This document shows, piece by piece, positions 1 through 9,196 of a stretch of 64,000 nucleotides of DNA; the stretch's first letter is position 1, and each line of letters begins with the position of its first letter. The DNA is taken from positions 21,447 through 85,446 of the forward strand of contig CAKQDA010000010.1 of the NCBI GenBank assembly GCA_934218695.1, in the 5' to 3' direction. The notes under the pieces were generated by a model that was not told where the DNA came from, ran no database searches, and saw only the letters and a list, made by a program, of their open reading frames with translations. Source of the stretch: an uncultured Succinivibrio sp. GTDB taxonomy: Bacteria; Pseudomonadota; Gammaproteobacteria; Enterobacterales; Succinivibrionaceae. Both the position numbers and the translations under genes were made by a program.

Positions 1-68
1 TCTTTTAGTCAATTTTTGCTAGGAAAGTTAGGAGATTGTGATTTGTTTCTACGAATTTAGAAAGAATT

Positions 69-86
69 ATGTTCCACGTGGAACAT
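69..86. promoter_or_regulatory. parS: parS-like ParB-binding palindrome
   Basis: The 18 bases ATGTTCCACGTGGAACAT form a perfect inverted repeat. The inner 16 bases fit the known bacterial parS consensus (TGTTnCACGTGnAACA), at which ParB nucleates for chromosome segregation. parS sites normally lie close to the replication origin, and the gene content of this window is that of an origin-proximal region in related bacteria. The site lies between the glyS terminator and the window edge, outside any coding region. That ParB binds here is inferred from sequence identity to the consensus; no parA or parB gene is visible in the window. Confidence 0.75.
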
Positions 87-93
87 AAAGGCG

Positions 94-127
94 AAAAAAA
101 CGGTATCTAAAGTAAGATACCGTTTTT
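94..127 (-). terminator. glyS terminator
   Basis: A 9-bp stem (ACGGTATCT at 100-108 with AGATACCGT at 115-123) is flanked by A and T runs. On the minus strand it is followed by seven T residues, just past the glyS stop codon. It is symmetrical enough to work in both directions. Confidence 0.85.
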
Positions 128-144
128 GAGTGGGGAATACTGAA

Positions 145-2211
145 TTAGTAGAGAACAGAAATGTCTGCAGTCTTTCCTATTAAGTCATGTAACGAAATTA
201 ATAAATGTAAACGATTTTCTTTAATTTGAGGATCGTCTGCATTTACCATTACATGTTCGAAGAAATTGTCAACTGGTTCTTTCAATTCTGAGAGAGTTGC
301 CAATGCGCTTGTATAGTCACCTTCAGAGTAAAAGTTGTTTACTTTTGGTGTGATGTTCTCTAATGCAGAGGCAAGGGCAATTTCATCTTTTTCAGATAGT
401 AAGTTCTTATTAACTGCGCCTTCGCAAACATTAGCTTTGCTTAAAATATTGTAAATTCGCTTGTAAGCAGATGCAAGATTTTCAGCTGCAGGCAAATCCT
501 TAAATGATTTTACTGCTCGTACTCTCTTATCAAAATCTAAAAGATTCTCTGGCTTAGTTGAAAGTACGGCAAGGAATATAGATGCTTCGATACCATGATC
601 TTGATAGTAAGCCTTGAGACGGTTGTATACAAAGTTAACAACCTGATCTTTAGTAGAATCAGATTTAATTTTTGTTCCTAAAATTTTGCAAGCTTCTTCA
701 ATCACAGAAACAAAATTGAAGTCCAAGTTGTTCTCTAAAACAATTCTGATCAAGCCAATTGCGGCTCTTCTTAAACCAAAAGGATCCTTGTCTCCCTTTG
801 GTAACTGATTAATGCCGAAAATACCGACAAGCGTTGTTATTTTTTCAGCTAAGCTTACAGCCATTTCGACTGGTTTGGTTGGAATACTATCTCCAGCATA
901 TCTTGGTAAATATTGTTCAAAGATTGCTTGTGATACATCCTTATCTTCGCCATCCAACTCAGCGTAATGCATACCCATTACACCTTGAGTATCGGTAAAT
1001 TCTGTTACCATAGTTGATGCAAGGTCGCATTTTGCCAAATGAGCGGCTCTTGATGATTTTGTTTCATCAGCGCCAATTAATTTAGCTATGTAAACAGCAA
1101 GTTTTTCAACACAATCAGATCTAAAAGCTACGGTTCCGATGTCTTTCTGATAAACGATATTCTTTAATTTATCGAAGAAATACTCTAATGAGTGCTTTCT
1201 ATCAGTATTAAAGAAGAATTCTGCATCTGACAGACGTGGTCTAACAACTCTTTCGTTACCAGAAATCAAAGAAGATGGATCTTCTGGATTAATATTAGAA
1301 GCAAAAGCAAATGCAGGTAATAGTTTGTTGTTCTGATCATAGATTGGGAAGTATTTCTGATCACCCTTCATTGTATAAACAAGAGCTTCAGCAGGCACCT
1401 TTAAGAACCTTTCTTCGAATGTGGCCTTAAAGATGTGAGGTTCTTCTACAATTGATGTAACCTCTTCAACAAGAGAATCATCAAGATCAGCTTTACCGTT
1501 AACTGAATTCGCAATATCAGTAACCTGTTTTATGATTGATTGCTTTCTTTCTTCATAGTCAGCGACAACACAGCCTTCATTCTTCAACTGTTCTACGTAT
1601 GTGTCAGCAGATTTTAAGTTAACCTTAGGTGAACCTAAGAATCTGTGTCCATTAATTGTTTTGGATGACTCAACACCAAGAATGCTACCTGAAATGAGCT
1701 CTTCTCCATATAACATACATAATGTATGTACAGGACGAACAAACTCTTCGCGCTTATTTCCCCAATGCATTAAGCGAGGGATTGGAAGTGCTTTTAGTGC
1801 ATTCTTAAACATTTCAGGAACCACGTTTACTGTTTCCTGTCCTTTCTTGGTGGTCTTTACATAAAGCCACTCACCTTTATCTGTCTTTAATCTGTCTGCC
1901 TGTTCTACGGTGATTCCGTTAGCTTTTGCCCATCCTAAAGCAGCTTTAGTAGGTGCTCCATTTGCATCAAATGCTGCTTTAACTGCAGGTCCTTTGATTT
2001 CTACTTCTTTGTCTTCTTGCTTGTCAGACAAGTCAGAAATAAATAGAGCTAACCTTCTTGGTGTGGCGTACCATTTAGACCCTGAAAATGATAATCCTTC
2101 ATCCTTTAACTGTTTAACGAAAGAATCATGAAGTGATTGTGCAAGGTTACGCAATGATTTTGGTGGTAACTCTTCTGTTCCTAATTCCAATAATAAATTC
2201 TTTGTAGTCAT
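145..2211 (-). CDS. glyS: Glycyl-tRNA synthetase beta subunit
   Basis: This is the large subunit of the bacterial alpha2-beta2 glycyl-tRNA synthetase, which charges tRNA-Gly in the cytosol; the beta chain carries tRNA recognition. The 688 residues match the E. coli length of 689. The N terminus has the family signature ELGTEELPPKSL (about residues 9-20), a conserved DPFGLRRAAIG stretch lies in the middle of the protein, and the C-terminal part is the expected DALR-type anticodon-binding region. It follows glyQ by 15 bases on the same strand and ends at a strong terminator, so the two form an operon. Nothing is broken or missing. Confidence 0.97.
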   Translation of the reverse strand: MTTKNLLLELGTEELPPKSLRNLAQSLHDSFVKQLKDEGLSFSGSKWYATPRRLALFISDLSDKQEDKEVEIKGPAVKAAFDANGAPTKAALGWAKANGITVEQADRLKTDKGEWLYVKTTKKGQETVNVVPEMFKNALKALPIPRLMHWGNKREEFVRPVHTLCMLYGEELISGSILGVESSKTINGHRFLGSPKVNLKSADTYVEQLKNEGCVVADYEERKQSIIKQVTDIANSVNGKADLDDSLVEEVTSIVEEPHIFKATFEERFLKVPAEALVYTMKGDQKYFPIYDQNNKLLPAFAFASNINPEDPSSLISGNERVVRPRLSDAEFFFNTDRKHSLEYFFDKLKNIVYQKDIGTVAFRSDCVEKLAVYIAKLIGADETKSSRAAHLAKCDLASTMVTEFTDTQGVMGMHYAELDGEDKDVSQAIFEQYLPRYAGDSIPTKPVEMAVSLAEKITTLVGIFGINQLPKGDKDPFGLRRAAIGLIRIVLENNLDFNFVSVIEEACKILGTKIKSDSTKDQVVNFVYNRLKAYYQDHGIEASIFLAVLSTKPENLLDFDKRVRAVKSFKDLPAAENLASAYKRIYNILSKANVCEGAVNKNLLSEKDEIALASALENITPKVNNFYSEGDYTSALATLSELKEPVDNFFEHVMVNADDPQIKENRLHLLISLHDLIGKTADISVLY

Positions 2212-2226
2212 GATTAAATCCCGATC

Positions 2227-3147
2227 TTACTTTGCAGGCTCATTTTTGCACATTGGGAAACCTAAAGCTTCTCTTGATTTGTAATATGCCTCAGCAACAG
2301 CCTTAGATAATGTTCTGATTCTTAGAATAAAACGCTGTCTTTCTGTTACAGAAATGGCATGTCTAGCATCTAGTAAATTAAAGCAGTGCGCTGCTTTTAG
2401 AATTCTTTCGTAAGCTGGTAAAGGTAGAGGCTTCTCAAGATTTAACAGATCGCTGCTTTCTTTTTCCATCTGATCAAACATCTTGAATAAGAAATCTGTA
2501 TCTGCGTATTCAAAGTTATAAGTAGACTGTTCAACTTCGTTTTGGTGGAAAACATCACCATATGTAACGTCGCCATTTGCAGTGTGAGCCCAGATTAAAT
2601 CGTATACAGTCTTTTTCTTTTGAATGTACATTGCCAGTCTTTCTAGACCGTATGTTAATTCTCCGGTTACAGGGAAGCATTCAAGACCGCCAACCTGCTG
2701 GAAATATGTAAACTGTGAAACTTCCATTCCGTTTAACCAGATTTCCCAACCAAGACCCCATGCACCTAAAGTAGGATTTTCCCAGTTGTCTTCAACAAAT
2801 CTGATGTCATTTTCGGTAGGATCGAAACCTAATTCCTTTAATGAGCCTAAATAGAGTTCCTGAATGTTATCTGGAGAAGGTTTTAAAATTACCTGAAACT
2901 GATAATAATGTTGTAATCTATTAGGGTTTTCGCCATATCTACCATCAGTTGGTCTTCTTGAAGGCTGGACATATGCACATGAAATTGGTTCTGGTCCTAA
3001 TGATCTTAAGAAAGTCATAGGATGTGAAGTTCCAGCTCCCACTTCCATATCAAATGGTTCAGCAATCATGCAACCATGACGCATCCAATAATCTTGAAGG
3101 GTAAGAATTAAGCCCTGAAATGTTTGAAGGTCGTATTTGTTAGACAT
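2227..3147 (-). CDS. glyQ: Glycyl-tRNA synthetase alpha subunit
   Basis: This is the catalytic subunit of tetrameric glycyl-tRNA synthetase, a class II enzyme that activates glycine with ATP. The 306 residues match the family length (E. coli 303). The highly conserved segments [15 protein letters not shown] (about residue 35) and [19 protein letters not shown] (about residue 60) are intact. It is the first gene of the glyQ-glyS operon. The upstream 137 bases are AT-rich, with a possible TAAAAT -10 element, and contain no T-box leader that I can recognise. Confidence 0.97.
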   Translation of the reverse strand: MSNKYDLQTFQGLILTLQDYWMRHGCMIAEPFDMEVGAGTSHPMTFLRSLGPEPISCAYVQPSRRPTDGRYGENPNRLQHYYQFQVILKPSPDNIQELYLGSLKELGFDPTENDIRFVEDNWENPTLGAWGLGWEIWLNGMEVSQFTYFQQVGGLECFPVTGELTYGLERLAMYIQKKKTVYDLIWAHTANGDVTYGDVFHQNEVEQSTYNFEYADTDFLFKMFDQMEKESSDLLNLEKPLPLPAYERILKAAHCFNLLDARHAISVTERQRFILRIRTLSKAVAEAYYKSREALGFPMCKNEPAK

Positions 3148-3255
3148 CTGAATTAAACCTTACAAAAAAAATATTAAGTGAGTGATTGAACTCACATCGA
3201 AAATGAAAATATGCTACATTTTACCATTAAAGGCTTGATTTTTGCTTTTTTTAAT

Positions 3256-3275
3256 AAAAAAGGAACACCTTTTTT
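3256..3275 (-). terminator. tusA terminator
   Basis: AAAAAAGG and CCTTTTTT form an 8-bp stem around an AACA loop, directly downstream of the tusA stop on the minus strand. The stem is weak in GC but placed where a terminator is expected. Confidence 0.55.
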
Positions 3276-3284
3276 GGGATGAAT

Positions 3285-3512
3285 TTATTCTTTCTTTTTA
3301 ACTACGAAGAGATAAGGATTTTTCTTGTTTGGCATTGAAACAAGGGAGTGATTCATAAACTTGCAAAAGGCAGGAATATCTCTTAAAGAAACAGGATCGT
3401 CAGACAATAACTCTATCACTTGGCCTGGTTGAGCAGATCTCACTGCATTGCGTAAAAGCGTTAGAGGTTCTGGACAGCTAAGTCCACGACAATCCAGTTT
3501 CACAGTATCCAT
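3285..3512 (-). CDS. tusA: Sulfur carrier protein TusA
   Basis: This small sulfurtransferase carries persulfide sulfur from the cysteine desulfurase IscS to the TusBCD relay for 2-thiouridine formation in tRNA, and feeds other sulfur pathways. It is 75 residues, slightly shorter than E. coli TusA (81). The family motif is present: DCRGLSCPEPL near the N terminus with the active cysteine in CPxP, followed by DDPVSLRDIPAFCKFM, which closely matches the E. coli sequence and separates it from other SirA-like proteins. It is a single gene with its own weak terminator. Confidence 0.9.
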   Translation of the reverse strand: MDTVKLDCRGLSCPEPLTLLRNAVRSAQPGQVIELLSDDPVSLRDIPAFCKFMNHSLVSMPNKKNPYLFVVKKKE

Positions 3513-3589
3513 AAAATGCAGCCTTCAGCATAGCGTTATTGATTGTTAATAATTTTACAAAAATTTTCAGTAGAAAACTAAAAAAAATG

Positions 3590-3617
3590 TTGTCATTTCA
3601 AAAAAGATCAGTATAAT
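3590..3617 (+). promoter_or_regulatory. Promoter of tRNA-Thr
   Basis: A near-consensus sigma-70 promoter: TTGTCA at 3590-3595, a 16-base spacer, and a perfect TATAAT at 3612-3617. It is followed by GGTCCCC between the -10 box and the tRNA. Such GC-rich discriminators are typical of stable-RNA promoters under stringent control. Confidence 0.85.
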
Positions 3618-3634
3618 AGGTCCCCGTGAAGTGT

Positions 3635-3710
3635 GCTGGCATAGCTCAGTTGGTAGAGCACCTGTTTTGTAAACAGGGGGTCGTGGGTTCAAGCCCTACT
3701 GCCAGCACCA
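3635..3710 (+). tRNA. tRNA-Thr (TGT anticodon)
   Basis: A complete cloverleaf of 76 bases including an encoded CCA end. The acceptor stem is GCTGGCA paired with TGCCAGC, the D arm is GCTCAGTTGGTAGAGC, the anticodon stem-loop is CCTGT-TTTGTAA-ACAGG with anticodon TGT, and the T arm carries GTTCAAGCC. It reads ACA codons. It stands alone here, with no neighbouring tRNA or EF-Tu gene. Confidence 0.97.
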
Positions 3711-4028
3711 TTCCTTCCTAATTTTCTAGTTTTCCCCTGTTTAATAAAACCTTTTCCTAATAATTTTGTTCGTTGAATTCCTAAGATCTCGTTTTTAATC
3801 TTACAGATCCGATGAGATCATAACAATTCATAAAAAGTTCAGACTCTTGGTTCATGTCTGCTTTTTTACCTGCTGTTAATGACGCTCCTTTAACTTACAG
3901 CAAATACTTCCGGTGATTTTGAATTATATACAGCATGCATTTATGCAAAATTTTCGTAACTTGATCATAGTTTCTGTTACCAACGGTTATCTATGCTATA
4001 TAATTTCGGTGTACAAAGGAGATTTAAA
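3711..4028. other. Intergenic region, tRNA-Thr to mutM
   Basis: 318 bases without a gene. The only signals I see are a TATAAT at 3999-4004, the likely -10 box of mutM with a poor -35, and the mutM ribosome site AAGGAG at 4016-4021. A short T/C-rich stretch follows the tRNA but no clear terminator hairpin is visible. Confidence 0.6.
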
Positions 4029-4847
4029 ATGCCTGAATTGCCAGAAGTTGAAGTTACTAAAAGAGGAATTGAAAAGACTCTTTTGAATTCAGTTATAAAA
4101 ACAGTCAATTTTGATGATAAATCGCTTAGGAAACCATTTTCAAATGACTTGCATAAACTTGAAGGTTCAACTGTTTCTGACATTTCCAGACGTGGAAAAT
4201 ACATAATAATTACTACCGATAAAGGATACTTGCTGTTGCATTTAGGAATGACCGGTCATCTGAGAGTTCTAGATGAAAATGAACCAATGCACATACATGA
4301 CCATTTTGAGGTGGTAACAACGGCAGGCAAAGCTGTCAGGCTGAATGATATAAGACGCTTTGGGCTTGTCATGTATTTTTCCTTAAACAATTCCCCTTAC
4401 CTTAATGAACCACTAAAAGATTTGGGACCTGAGCCTTTTTCAGATGAATTTAATGGGGAATACTTATTTAAGAGATTATCTAAGTTAAAAAAGAGTATAA
4501 AACAGGCGTTGATGGACAATGCTGTTGTTGTAGGTGTTGGTAATATATATGCATCAGAAGTCTTATTTGCCAGCAGGATAAGTCCTGAAAGAAAATCAAA
4601 TAGTGTTACTAAAAAAGAGTGTTCGGTTATAGTAGACAATATTAGAAAAATATTGTCTGAATCAATTAAAAAAGGTGGAACTACAATACGTGACTTTTCA
4701 GGAGCAGACGGAAAATTAGGTTACTTTGTCCAGAATTTATTTGTGTACGGACATGAAGGTGAGCCTTGTAAGATATGCAATACTCCAATTAAAAGTATTG
4801 TCCAGGGCCAACGCTCTACCTTCTTTTGTCCTCACTGTCAAAAATAG
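4029..4847 (+). CDS. mutM: Formamidopyrimidine-DNA glycosylase
   Basis: This base-excision repair enzyme removes 8-oxoguanine and formamidopyrimidines and nicks the abasic site. The start at 4029 is chosen because the mature enzyme must begin with proline, which acts as the nucleophile (PELPEVEV). That ATG also has AAGGAG 7 bases upstream, while the open frame extends 12 codons further without support. The catalytic lysine region (SRRGKYIII) is present, and the C-terminal four-cysteine zinc finger is complete (CKIC and CPHC). The 272 residues match the family. It converges with coaD. Confidence 0.96.
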   Translation: MPELPEVEVTKRGIEKTLLNSVIKTVNFDDKSLRKPFSNDLHKLEGSTVSDISRRGKYIIITTDKGYLLLHLGMTGHLRVLDENEPMHIHDHFEVVTTAGKAVRLNDIRRFGLVMYFSLNNSPYLNEPLKDLGPEPFSDEFNGEYLFKRLSKLKKSIKQALMDNAVVVGVGNIYASEVLFASRISPERKSNSVTKKECSVIVDNIRKILSESIKKGGTTIRDFSGADGKLGYFVQNLFVYGHEGEPCKICNTPIKSIVQGQRSTFFCPHCQK

Positions 4848-4864
4848 TTTTGAAACGGAATTGT

Positions 4865-5341
4865 TTATTTAGACTGATTAACAAACCTATAAACAGCATC
4901 TGGAACGAATTTGGAAATATCTCCTTTGTGGATTATTACCTCTCTAACTAACGTTGATGATATAAATGAAACAGCAGAATTAGTTGGAAGCATTACAATT
5001 TCCATATCAGGCATTGCTAATCTGTACATGCCTGCAAGCTGAGTCTCATAGTCATAATCTGCAACCGTTCTGAATCCTCTCACAAGAATATTGGCATTTT
5101 TCTCTTTTAGAAAATCTACCAGCATTCCACTGAAACCTGTGACTGAAACATTCAAAAGTTCTTTGGTTGACTCCTTACAAAGTAATACTCGAGTATTCAA
5201 ATCAAAAAGAGTATTCTTTGAAGGACTTTTGGCTACAGCTATAATAACTTCATCAAAAATTTTAGAAGCTCTTTTTATGATATCCAAATGGCCTAAAGTT
5301 AATGGATCGAAGGTACCTGGAAAAACAGCTAATGTCTGCAT
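4865..5341 (-). CDS. coaD: Phosphopantetheine adenylyltransferase
   Basis: It catalyses the fourth step of coenzyme A synthesis, transferring AMP from ATP to 4'-phosphopantetheine. The 158 residues (E. coli 159) begin with the nucleotidyltransferase signature FPGTFDPLTLGHLDI (T/HxGH type), and the later motif RGFRTVADYDYE is conserved. The start lies 2 bases past the stop of the upstream opsX-like gene, so the two are likely translated together. E. coli likewise has coaD beside the waa genes. Confidence 0.97.
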   Translation of the reverse strand: MQTLAVFPGTFDPLTLGHLDIIKRASKIFDEVIIAVAKSPSKNTLFDLNTRVLLCKESTKELLNVSVTGFSGMLVDFLKEKNANILVRGFRTVADYDYETQLAGMYRLAMPDMEIVMLPTNSAVSFISSTLVREVIIHKGDISKFVPDAVYRFVNQSK

Positions 5342-5343
5342 GA

Positions 5344-6399
5344 TTAAATACTATATTCCTCGCATGCTTTGTTAAAAGAGTTTATTACGTCATCAATTTG
5401 AATATGCTGCATGGCATTTTCATCATGGACTCTATATCTCCATCCGGGAGTTTTCCCAAGAAGTTCTTTTGTTGCGACCTGTTGGTAAACACTTACTTCT
5501 AAATTACGATAATTCCAGGATCCAACTCTGTCAGGATTATGAATAGCAAATAATCCAATCACAGGAATGTTTAGTGATGAAGCTAGGTGCATTGCTGCAC
5601 TGTCTGGAGAAAGTACTAAAGATGCTTTACTGATAACTGCCGCTAAAATTCTCAGAGAGGTTTTTCCACAAAGATTTTCACATCTATTATGAGTATTTTT
5701 ATTTATCTCATCGCAAAGATGCTCCTCATATTCAGAATTTGAACCTAATATGACAACGTGAAATCCTTTGTCAATTGCATAATTAGCGAGTTTTGAATAC
5801 CCTTCTACAGTCCAGTTTTTGGCTTTTTTTGCTGAAGCAGGAGCAATTGCAAATACTTTTTTGTTTTCAGCTTTGATGAGATTATCTGCTGTATCTAATT
5901 CTTTATTTGATAGTCTGTAGTTCCAGCTAGGTTTTAAATCTGTAAATCCTGTCTGGTGTGCAAAGGCTAAAAATCCTGCTAAAACATGAGGATTATCAGG
6001 TGACTTGATCTGTCTGTTAATAAAAAATATCTGACCTTCTCTTCGTCGTTGAGAATCATATCCATATTTTAACCTAGCCTTTATAAAGAGGGATAAAATG
6101 GATGCCTTTATAGAAGTTTGCAGATTAAATAATGCATCAAACTTTTTCTTTTTTAAATTCTTATACAACTGGAATCCTGCTTTTAAGAGACCTAATTTTT
6201 TTATGTCAACAGTTTCCATTGGGATCAGAGGACATCCGTTCTCATCAATAAACAATGAAGAGAATCTTTTGTCGACAACAAAGTGAACATCCAGATCTTT
6301 ATACTTTTCATTCAAGGCATTAGCTAAGCCGAATGCATTTATACAGTCACCTAATGCTGAAAGTCGCAAAATACAAACAGATTTGATTTGATTTTTCAT
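5344..6399 (-). CDS. opsX: Lipopolysaccharide heptosyltransferase I, OpsX type
   Basis: A glycosyltransferase family 9 protein of 351 residues, expected to add the first L-glycero-D-manno-heptose to Kdo of the lipopolysaccharide inner core on the inner face of the cytoplasmic membrane. The start CILRLSALGD and the segments KASILSLFIKARLKYG and LVLSPDSAAMHLAS resemble Haemophilus OpsX more than E. coli WaaC. The last of these is the nucleotide-sugar binding region. It is followed by coaD and lies divergent from a Kdo kinase, as in Haemophilus, where opsX and kdkA are neighbours. The acceptor is inferred from family and context. Confidence 0.85.
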   Translation of the reverse strand: MKNQIKSVCILRLSALGDCINAFGLANALNEKYKDLDVHFVVDKRFSSLFIDENGCPLIPMETVDIKKLGLLKAGFQLYKNLKKKKFDALFNLQTSIKASILSLFIKARLKYGYDSQRRREGQIFFINRQIKSPDNPHVLAGFLAFAHQTGFTDLKPSWNYRLSNKELDTADNLIKAENKKVFAIAPASAKKAKNWTVEGYSKLANYAIDKGFHVVILGSNSEYEEHLCDEINKNTHNRCENLCGKTSLRILAAVISKASLVLSPDSAAMHLASSLNIPVIGLFAIHNPDRVGSWNYRNLEVSVYQQVATKELLGKTPGWRYRVHDENAMQHIQIDDVINSFNKACEEYSI

Positions 6400-6499
6400 A
6401 AAACTCCAAAATTTTACGATCTTAATTGTAGCATTATTACCTGTCTCATTCTAAGATAGCTCATGTAAAGGAAATAGATAGTTGTGTGTAATAAGGAAT

Positions 6500-7246
6500 A
6501 TGGCAGTGGCTACCTTTTATAAAGAAAAAATTAATGACGCAACCTATATCGTGACATCTTCATTTGAAAAAACAGATGAAAGCCAAAAAAGCAGTTATTA
6601 TGAAAGCTTTTTTGATAGAGACGAAATTACAAAAAGCAGCAGGACAACCTATTGTATTGGTAGAGGACAGACGCTTTTATACATTAAAGACGGAAAAGAC
6701 CTGGTGTTAAGACATTACAGACGAGGTGGTTTTTTTGGAAAGTTAATTAAAGACAGTTTTTTTATTTTTGAAAAAAATGCTCATAGAGCATTTGATGAAT
6801 TCAAACTGCTTGATTATATGCTATCAAAAGGATTACCTGTTCCAAAACCTGTGATTGCAAGAGAAAAAAAAGGCTTATTATCAGTAACTCAGGATATTGT
6901 CATTGAAAGGATGAACGGCTATAGAGACTTATCCTATGTGATCTCTAAAAGAGAGCTTACTCAGGAAGAGTATTCAAATATCGGAAGAACAGTTTCGTTG
7001 TTTTTTAAAGAGAATATTCTGCATACAGATCTTAATATCAGAAATATTCTGATGAATGATGAGGGAAAAGTTGCAATCATAGATTTTGACAAATGCTGTT
7101 GTACCAGATTGAATGATGAAATGAAAAAATATATGTTAGACAGGTTGTTAAGATCTTTTAAGAAAGAGGTTACAAGAGATTTAACAAAAAAGATTTATTT
7201 TAATGAGATCAATTTTATATTTTTGAAAAATAACGCTCTTTTATAA
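6500..7246 (+). CDS. kdkA: 3-deoxy-D-manno-octulosonic acid kinase
   Basis: It phosphorylates the Kdo sugar of lipid IVA, making the single phosphorylated Kdo core known from Haemophilus. A protein-kinase-like fold is visible: LRHYRRGGFFGKL (about residue 70), the catalytic loop HTDLNIRNILM with its Asp and Asn, and IDFDKC in place of DFG. These match Haemophilus KdkA closely. The 248 residues fit the family. Two starts are possible: ATG at 6500 with AAGGA only 2 bases away, or TTG at 6482 with AAGGA 9 bases away. I chose the ATG. It is divergent from the opsX-like gene, which supports a shared role in the inner core. Confidence 0.9.
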   Translation: MAVATFYKEKINDATYIVTSSFEKTDESQKSSYYESFFDRDEITKSSRTTYCIGRGQTLLYIKDGKDLVLRHYRRGGFFGKLIKDSFFIFEKNAHRAFDEFKLLDYMLSKGLPVPKPVIAREKKGLLSVTQDIVIERMNGYRDLSYVISKRELTQEEYSNIGRTVSLFFKENILHTDLNIRNILMNDEGKVAIIDFDKCCCTRLNDEMKKYMLDRLLRSFKKEVTRDLTKKIYFNEINFIFLKNNALL

Positions 7247-7312
7247 AAAAACTTTTGTAAAATTGAACTGATATTAAAAGATTAGAGGCAGGAGTAAATC
7301 TCTTGAAAAAAA

Positions 7313-7858
7313 ATGGTTGGAAAGAAAACATTAGTTATAGTTGATCATCCTACATATGACAGGTCTAACGCAAACCGTCGCCTTGTAGAAGAAATGAGGA
7401 AATATCCTGACGATATTGTTATCCATAATTTACAGAGTGCGTACCCAACTGGGACTATTGACGTTGCCAAGGAACATTGTCTGGTAGATAACACTGGTTC
7501 AATCATATTCCAGTTTCCATTATATTGGTTTACATGCCCTCCTAAGACAAAAGAATGGTTTGACAAGGTGTTAACTGCCGGCTGGGCATTTGCTGGAGCA
7601 TATCACTTAGAGGGTAAAAAAGTAGGTATTGCTGTAACCTGTGGAAGTGAAGAGAAAGATTACACTTCAGAAGGTGTTCATCACCGTTCAGTTGAAGAAT
7701 ACTTATGCTCAATACAGAAATCTCTTGAAATGTGCAAAGCTGACTATGCGGGGATGTTTGCCATTTATGGAATTAAGAATGATGATAAGGAAACAGCTCA
7801 GAGAATTGCTCAAGGAGCAAAAGAATATATTGAGTTTATTAACTCAGTAAGAGCCTGA
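7313..7858 (+). CDS. KefF/MdaB-like NAD(P)H quinone oxidoreductase
   Basis: A 181-residue flavodoxin-fold protein of the Flavodoxin_2 family (FMN-dependent NAD(P)H:quinone reductases, including the potassium-efflux ancillary protein KefF). Visible family features are the N-terminal strand TLVIVDHPTYDRSNAN and the FQFPLYWFTCPPKTKEWFDK segment, which resembles WQHPMQWYSIPP in KefF. No kefC channel gene is adjacent, so a role as KefF is unproven. The start is uncertain because the nearest GGAG lies 18 bases upstream. It lies downstream of kdkA but has no evident link to lipopolysaccharide. Confidence 0.8.
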   Translation: MVGKKTLVIVDHPTYDRSNANRRLVEEMRKYPDDIVIHNLQSAYPTGTIDVAKEHCLVDNTGSIIFQFPLYWFTCPPKTKEWFDKVLTAGWAFAGAYHLEGKKVGIAVTCGSEEKDYTSEGVHHRSVEEYLCSIQKSLEMCKADYAGMFAIYGIKNDDKETAQRIAQGAKEYIEFINSVRA

Positions 7859-7880
7859 TTGTCATTGGTTTAGATCTACT

Positions 7881-7896
7881 AGCCTTGCAGAAGGCT
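7881..7896 (-). terminator. Hairpin between converging genes
   Basis: AGCCTT and AAGGCT form a 6-bp stem with a GCAG loop between the converging quinone reductase gene and waaA. There is no strong T run, so termination is possible but not assured. Confidence 0.35.
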
Positions 7897-7909
7897 AATA
7901 GATTCCTTT

Positions 7910-9187
7910 CTAGTAGAGCAGTTTATTTAGCTGTTCCAATGTTTTGTTTAAAGCCCCTCGTCCCTGTTGCTGTATATCCAGAGCTTTTATTCCAGTCTTT
8001 TTTAACAGCTCTCTATCTGAAATCAGTTTTATGATGTATTTTGCAAGTTTGTTGCAGTCTTCTGCCAAGTATGCGCCACCGTGTTCAATGAGTTTATCAA
8101 ACTGTTCTGTAAAGTTGTGATAGTCAGGGCCTGTTAACACAGGTAAAGAGAAAAAGGCAGGTTCCAAAGGATTGTGTCCTCCAATATTTGTAAAACTTCC
8201 TCCCATAAGAACGAGATCACAAAGTCCAAAATATGATTCAATTTCACCAATTGTGTCGCCGACTAATACATCACCATTAAAGTCAGACAAAGATTTCAAT
8301 GCGCTCTTTCTAACGTATGTGACCCCCAGTTTTTCCAGATACTCACAGGATAATGTTCCGGAACTCTGGTGCCTTGGAACTATGATAAGTCTTAAATCTT
8401 TTATAGTTTCTTTTGCTTTTAGATACGCGTCAATGACAGTATGCTCTTCTCCGTCGTGAATACTGATTGCACCAAATACGCTGTTGCCTAAAAGTTGATC
8501 TTTTATTTTTTTAGAGTCATTGAACATATATTCTCTGGGCTTTAAATCGTATTTAATGTTACCTGTTACCATTACATTTTGTTTTGGTACTCCAATTTTA
8601 ATAAATCTGTTCTTGTCATTCTCAGTAATACACATTACTTTTGAAAGGTTGCCTGATATCAGATCTTCAACTAGAACCTTATGTTTTAAGTAGCTCTCGC
8701 AGTTTTCTTCCTGCATTCTTGCATTTACAATTGCAATTTTGCATCCGTGTTTCTTTGTAAGCCCGAGCATATTAGGCCAGAGCTCAGTATCGATTATAAT
8801 CAGAGCTTTGGGATTAAAAGATCTTAAAAAACCGGTTACAGATAATGGAGAATCTAATGGTGAGAACACTACCTTAATACCTTTTAAGGACTTTGCCGCA
8901 TTTAGCCCTGTGGTTGTCATTGTAGTTAAGACGATATTTTCATTAGGATGTTGTTTCTTAAATTCTGCTACCAAGGGTTTAATTGCATTTATCTCACCAA
9001 CAGAAGCTCCATGAAACCATATGCAACTATCAAAACTGTCAGAATGGCACCCTAAAAGTTCAAAAATTCTTCTGCCATAAGGAGGATCTTTTCTTTTTTT
9101 ATAAGCAAGATAACCTGCACCTAAAGGTGCAGTCAGAGTAGTAAGTGTCTTGTAAATAAATAGTGCTAGTCTTGAAGAAAAATGCAT
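7910..9187 (-). CDS. waaA: Kdo transferase
   Basis: It transfers Kdo from CMP-Kdo to lipid IVA, the first step of core assembly, and is anchored to the inner membrane by its N terminus. At 425 residues it equals E. coli WaaA. Visible family features are WFHGASVGEI (about residue 57), the LTTMTTTGLNAAK segment, and GGSFTNIGGHNPLEPA in the C-terminal donor-binding half. The ribosome site AGGTAGGA precedes the ATG. With kdkA nearby, this may be a monofunctional enzyme adding one Kdo as in Haemophilus, but that cannot be read from the sequence. It follows waaF by 9 bases. Confidence 0.95.
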   Translation of the reverse strand: MHFSSRLALFIYKTLTTLTAPLGAGYLAYKKRKDPPYGRRIFELLGCHSDSFDSCIWFHGASVGEINAIKPLVAEFKKQHPNENIVLTTMTTTGLNAAKSLKGIKVVFSPLDSPLSVTGFLRSFNPKALIIIDTELWPNMLGLTKKHGCKIAIVNARMQEENCESYLKHKVLVEDLISGNLSKVMCITENDKNRFIKIGVPKQNVMVTGNIKYDLKPREYMFNDSKKIKDQLLGNSVFGAISIHDGEEHTVIDAYLKAKETIKDLRLIIVPRHQSSGTLSCEYLEKLGVTYVRKSALKSLSDFNGDVLVGDTIGEIESYFGLCDLVLMGGSFTNIGGHNPLEPAFFSLPVLTGPDYHNFTEQFDKLIEHGGAYLAEDCNKLAKYIIKLISDRELLKKTGIKALDIQQQGRGALNKTLEQLNKLLY

Positions 9188-9196
9188 GATCCTACC

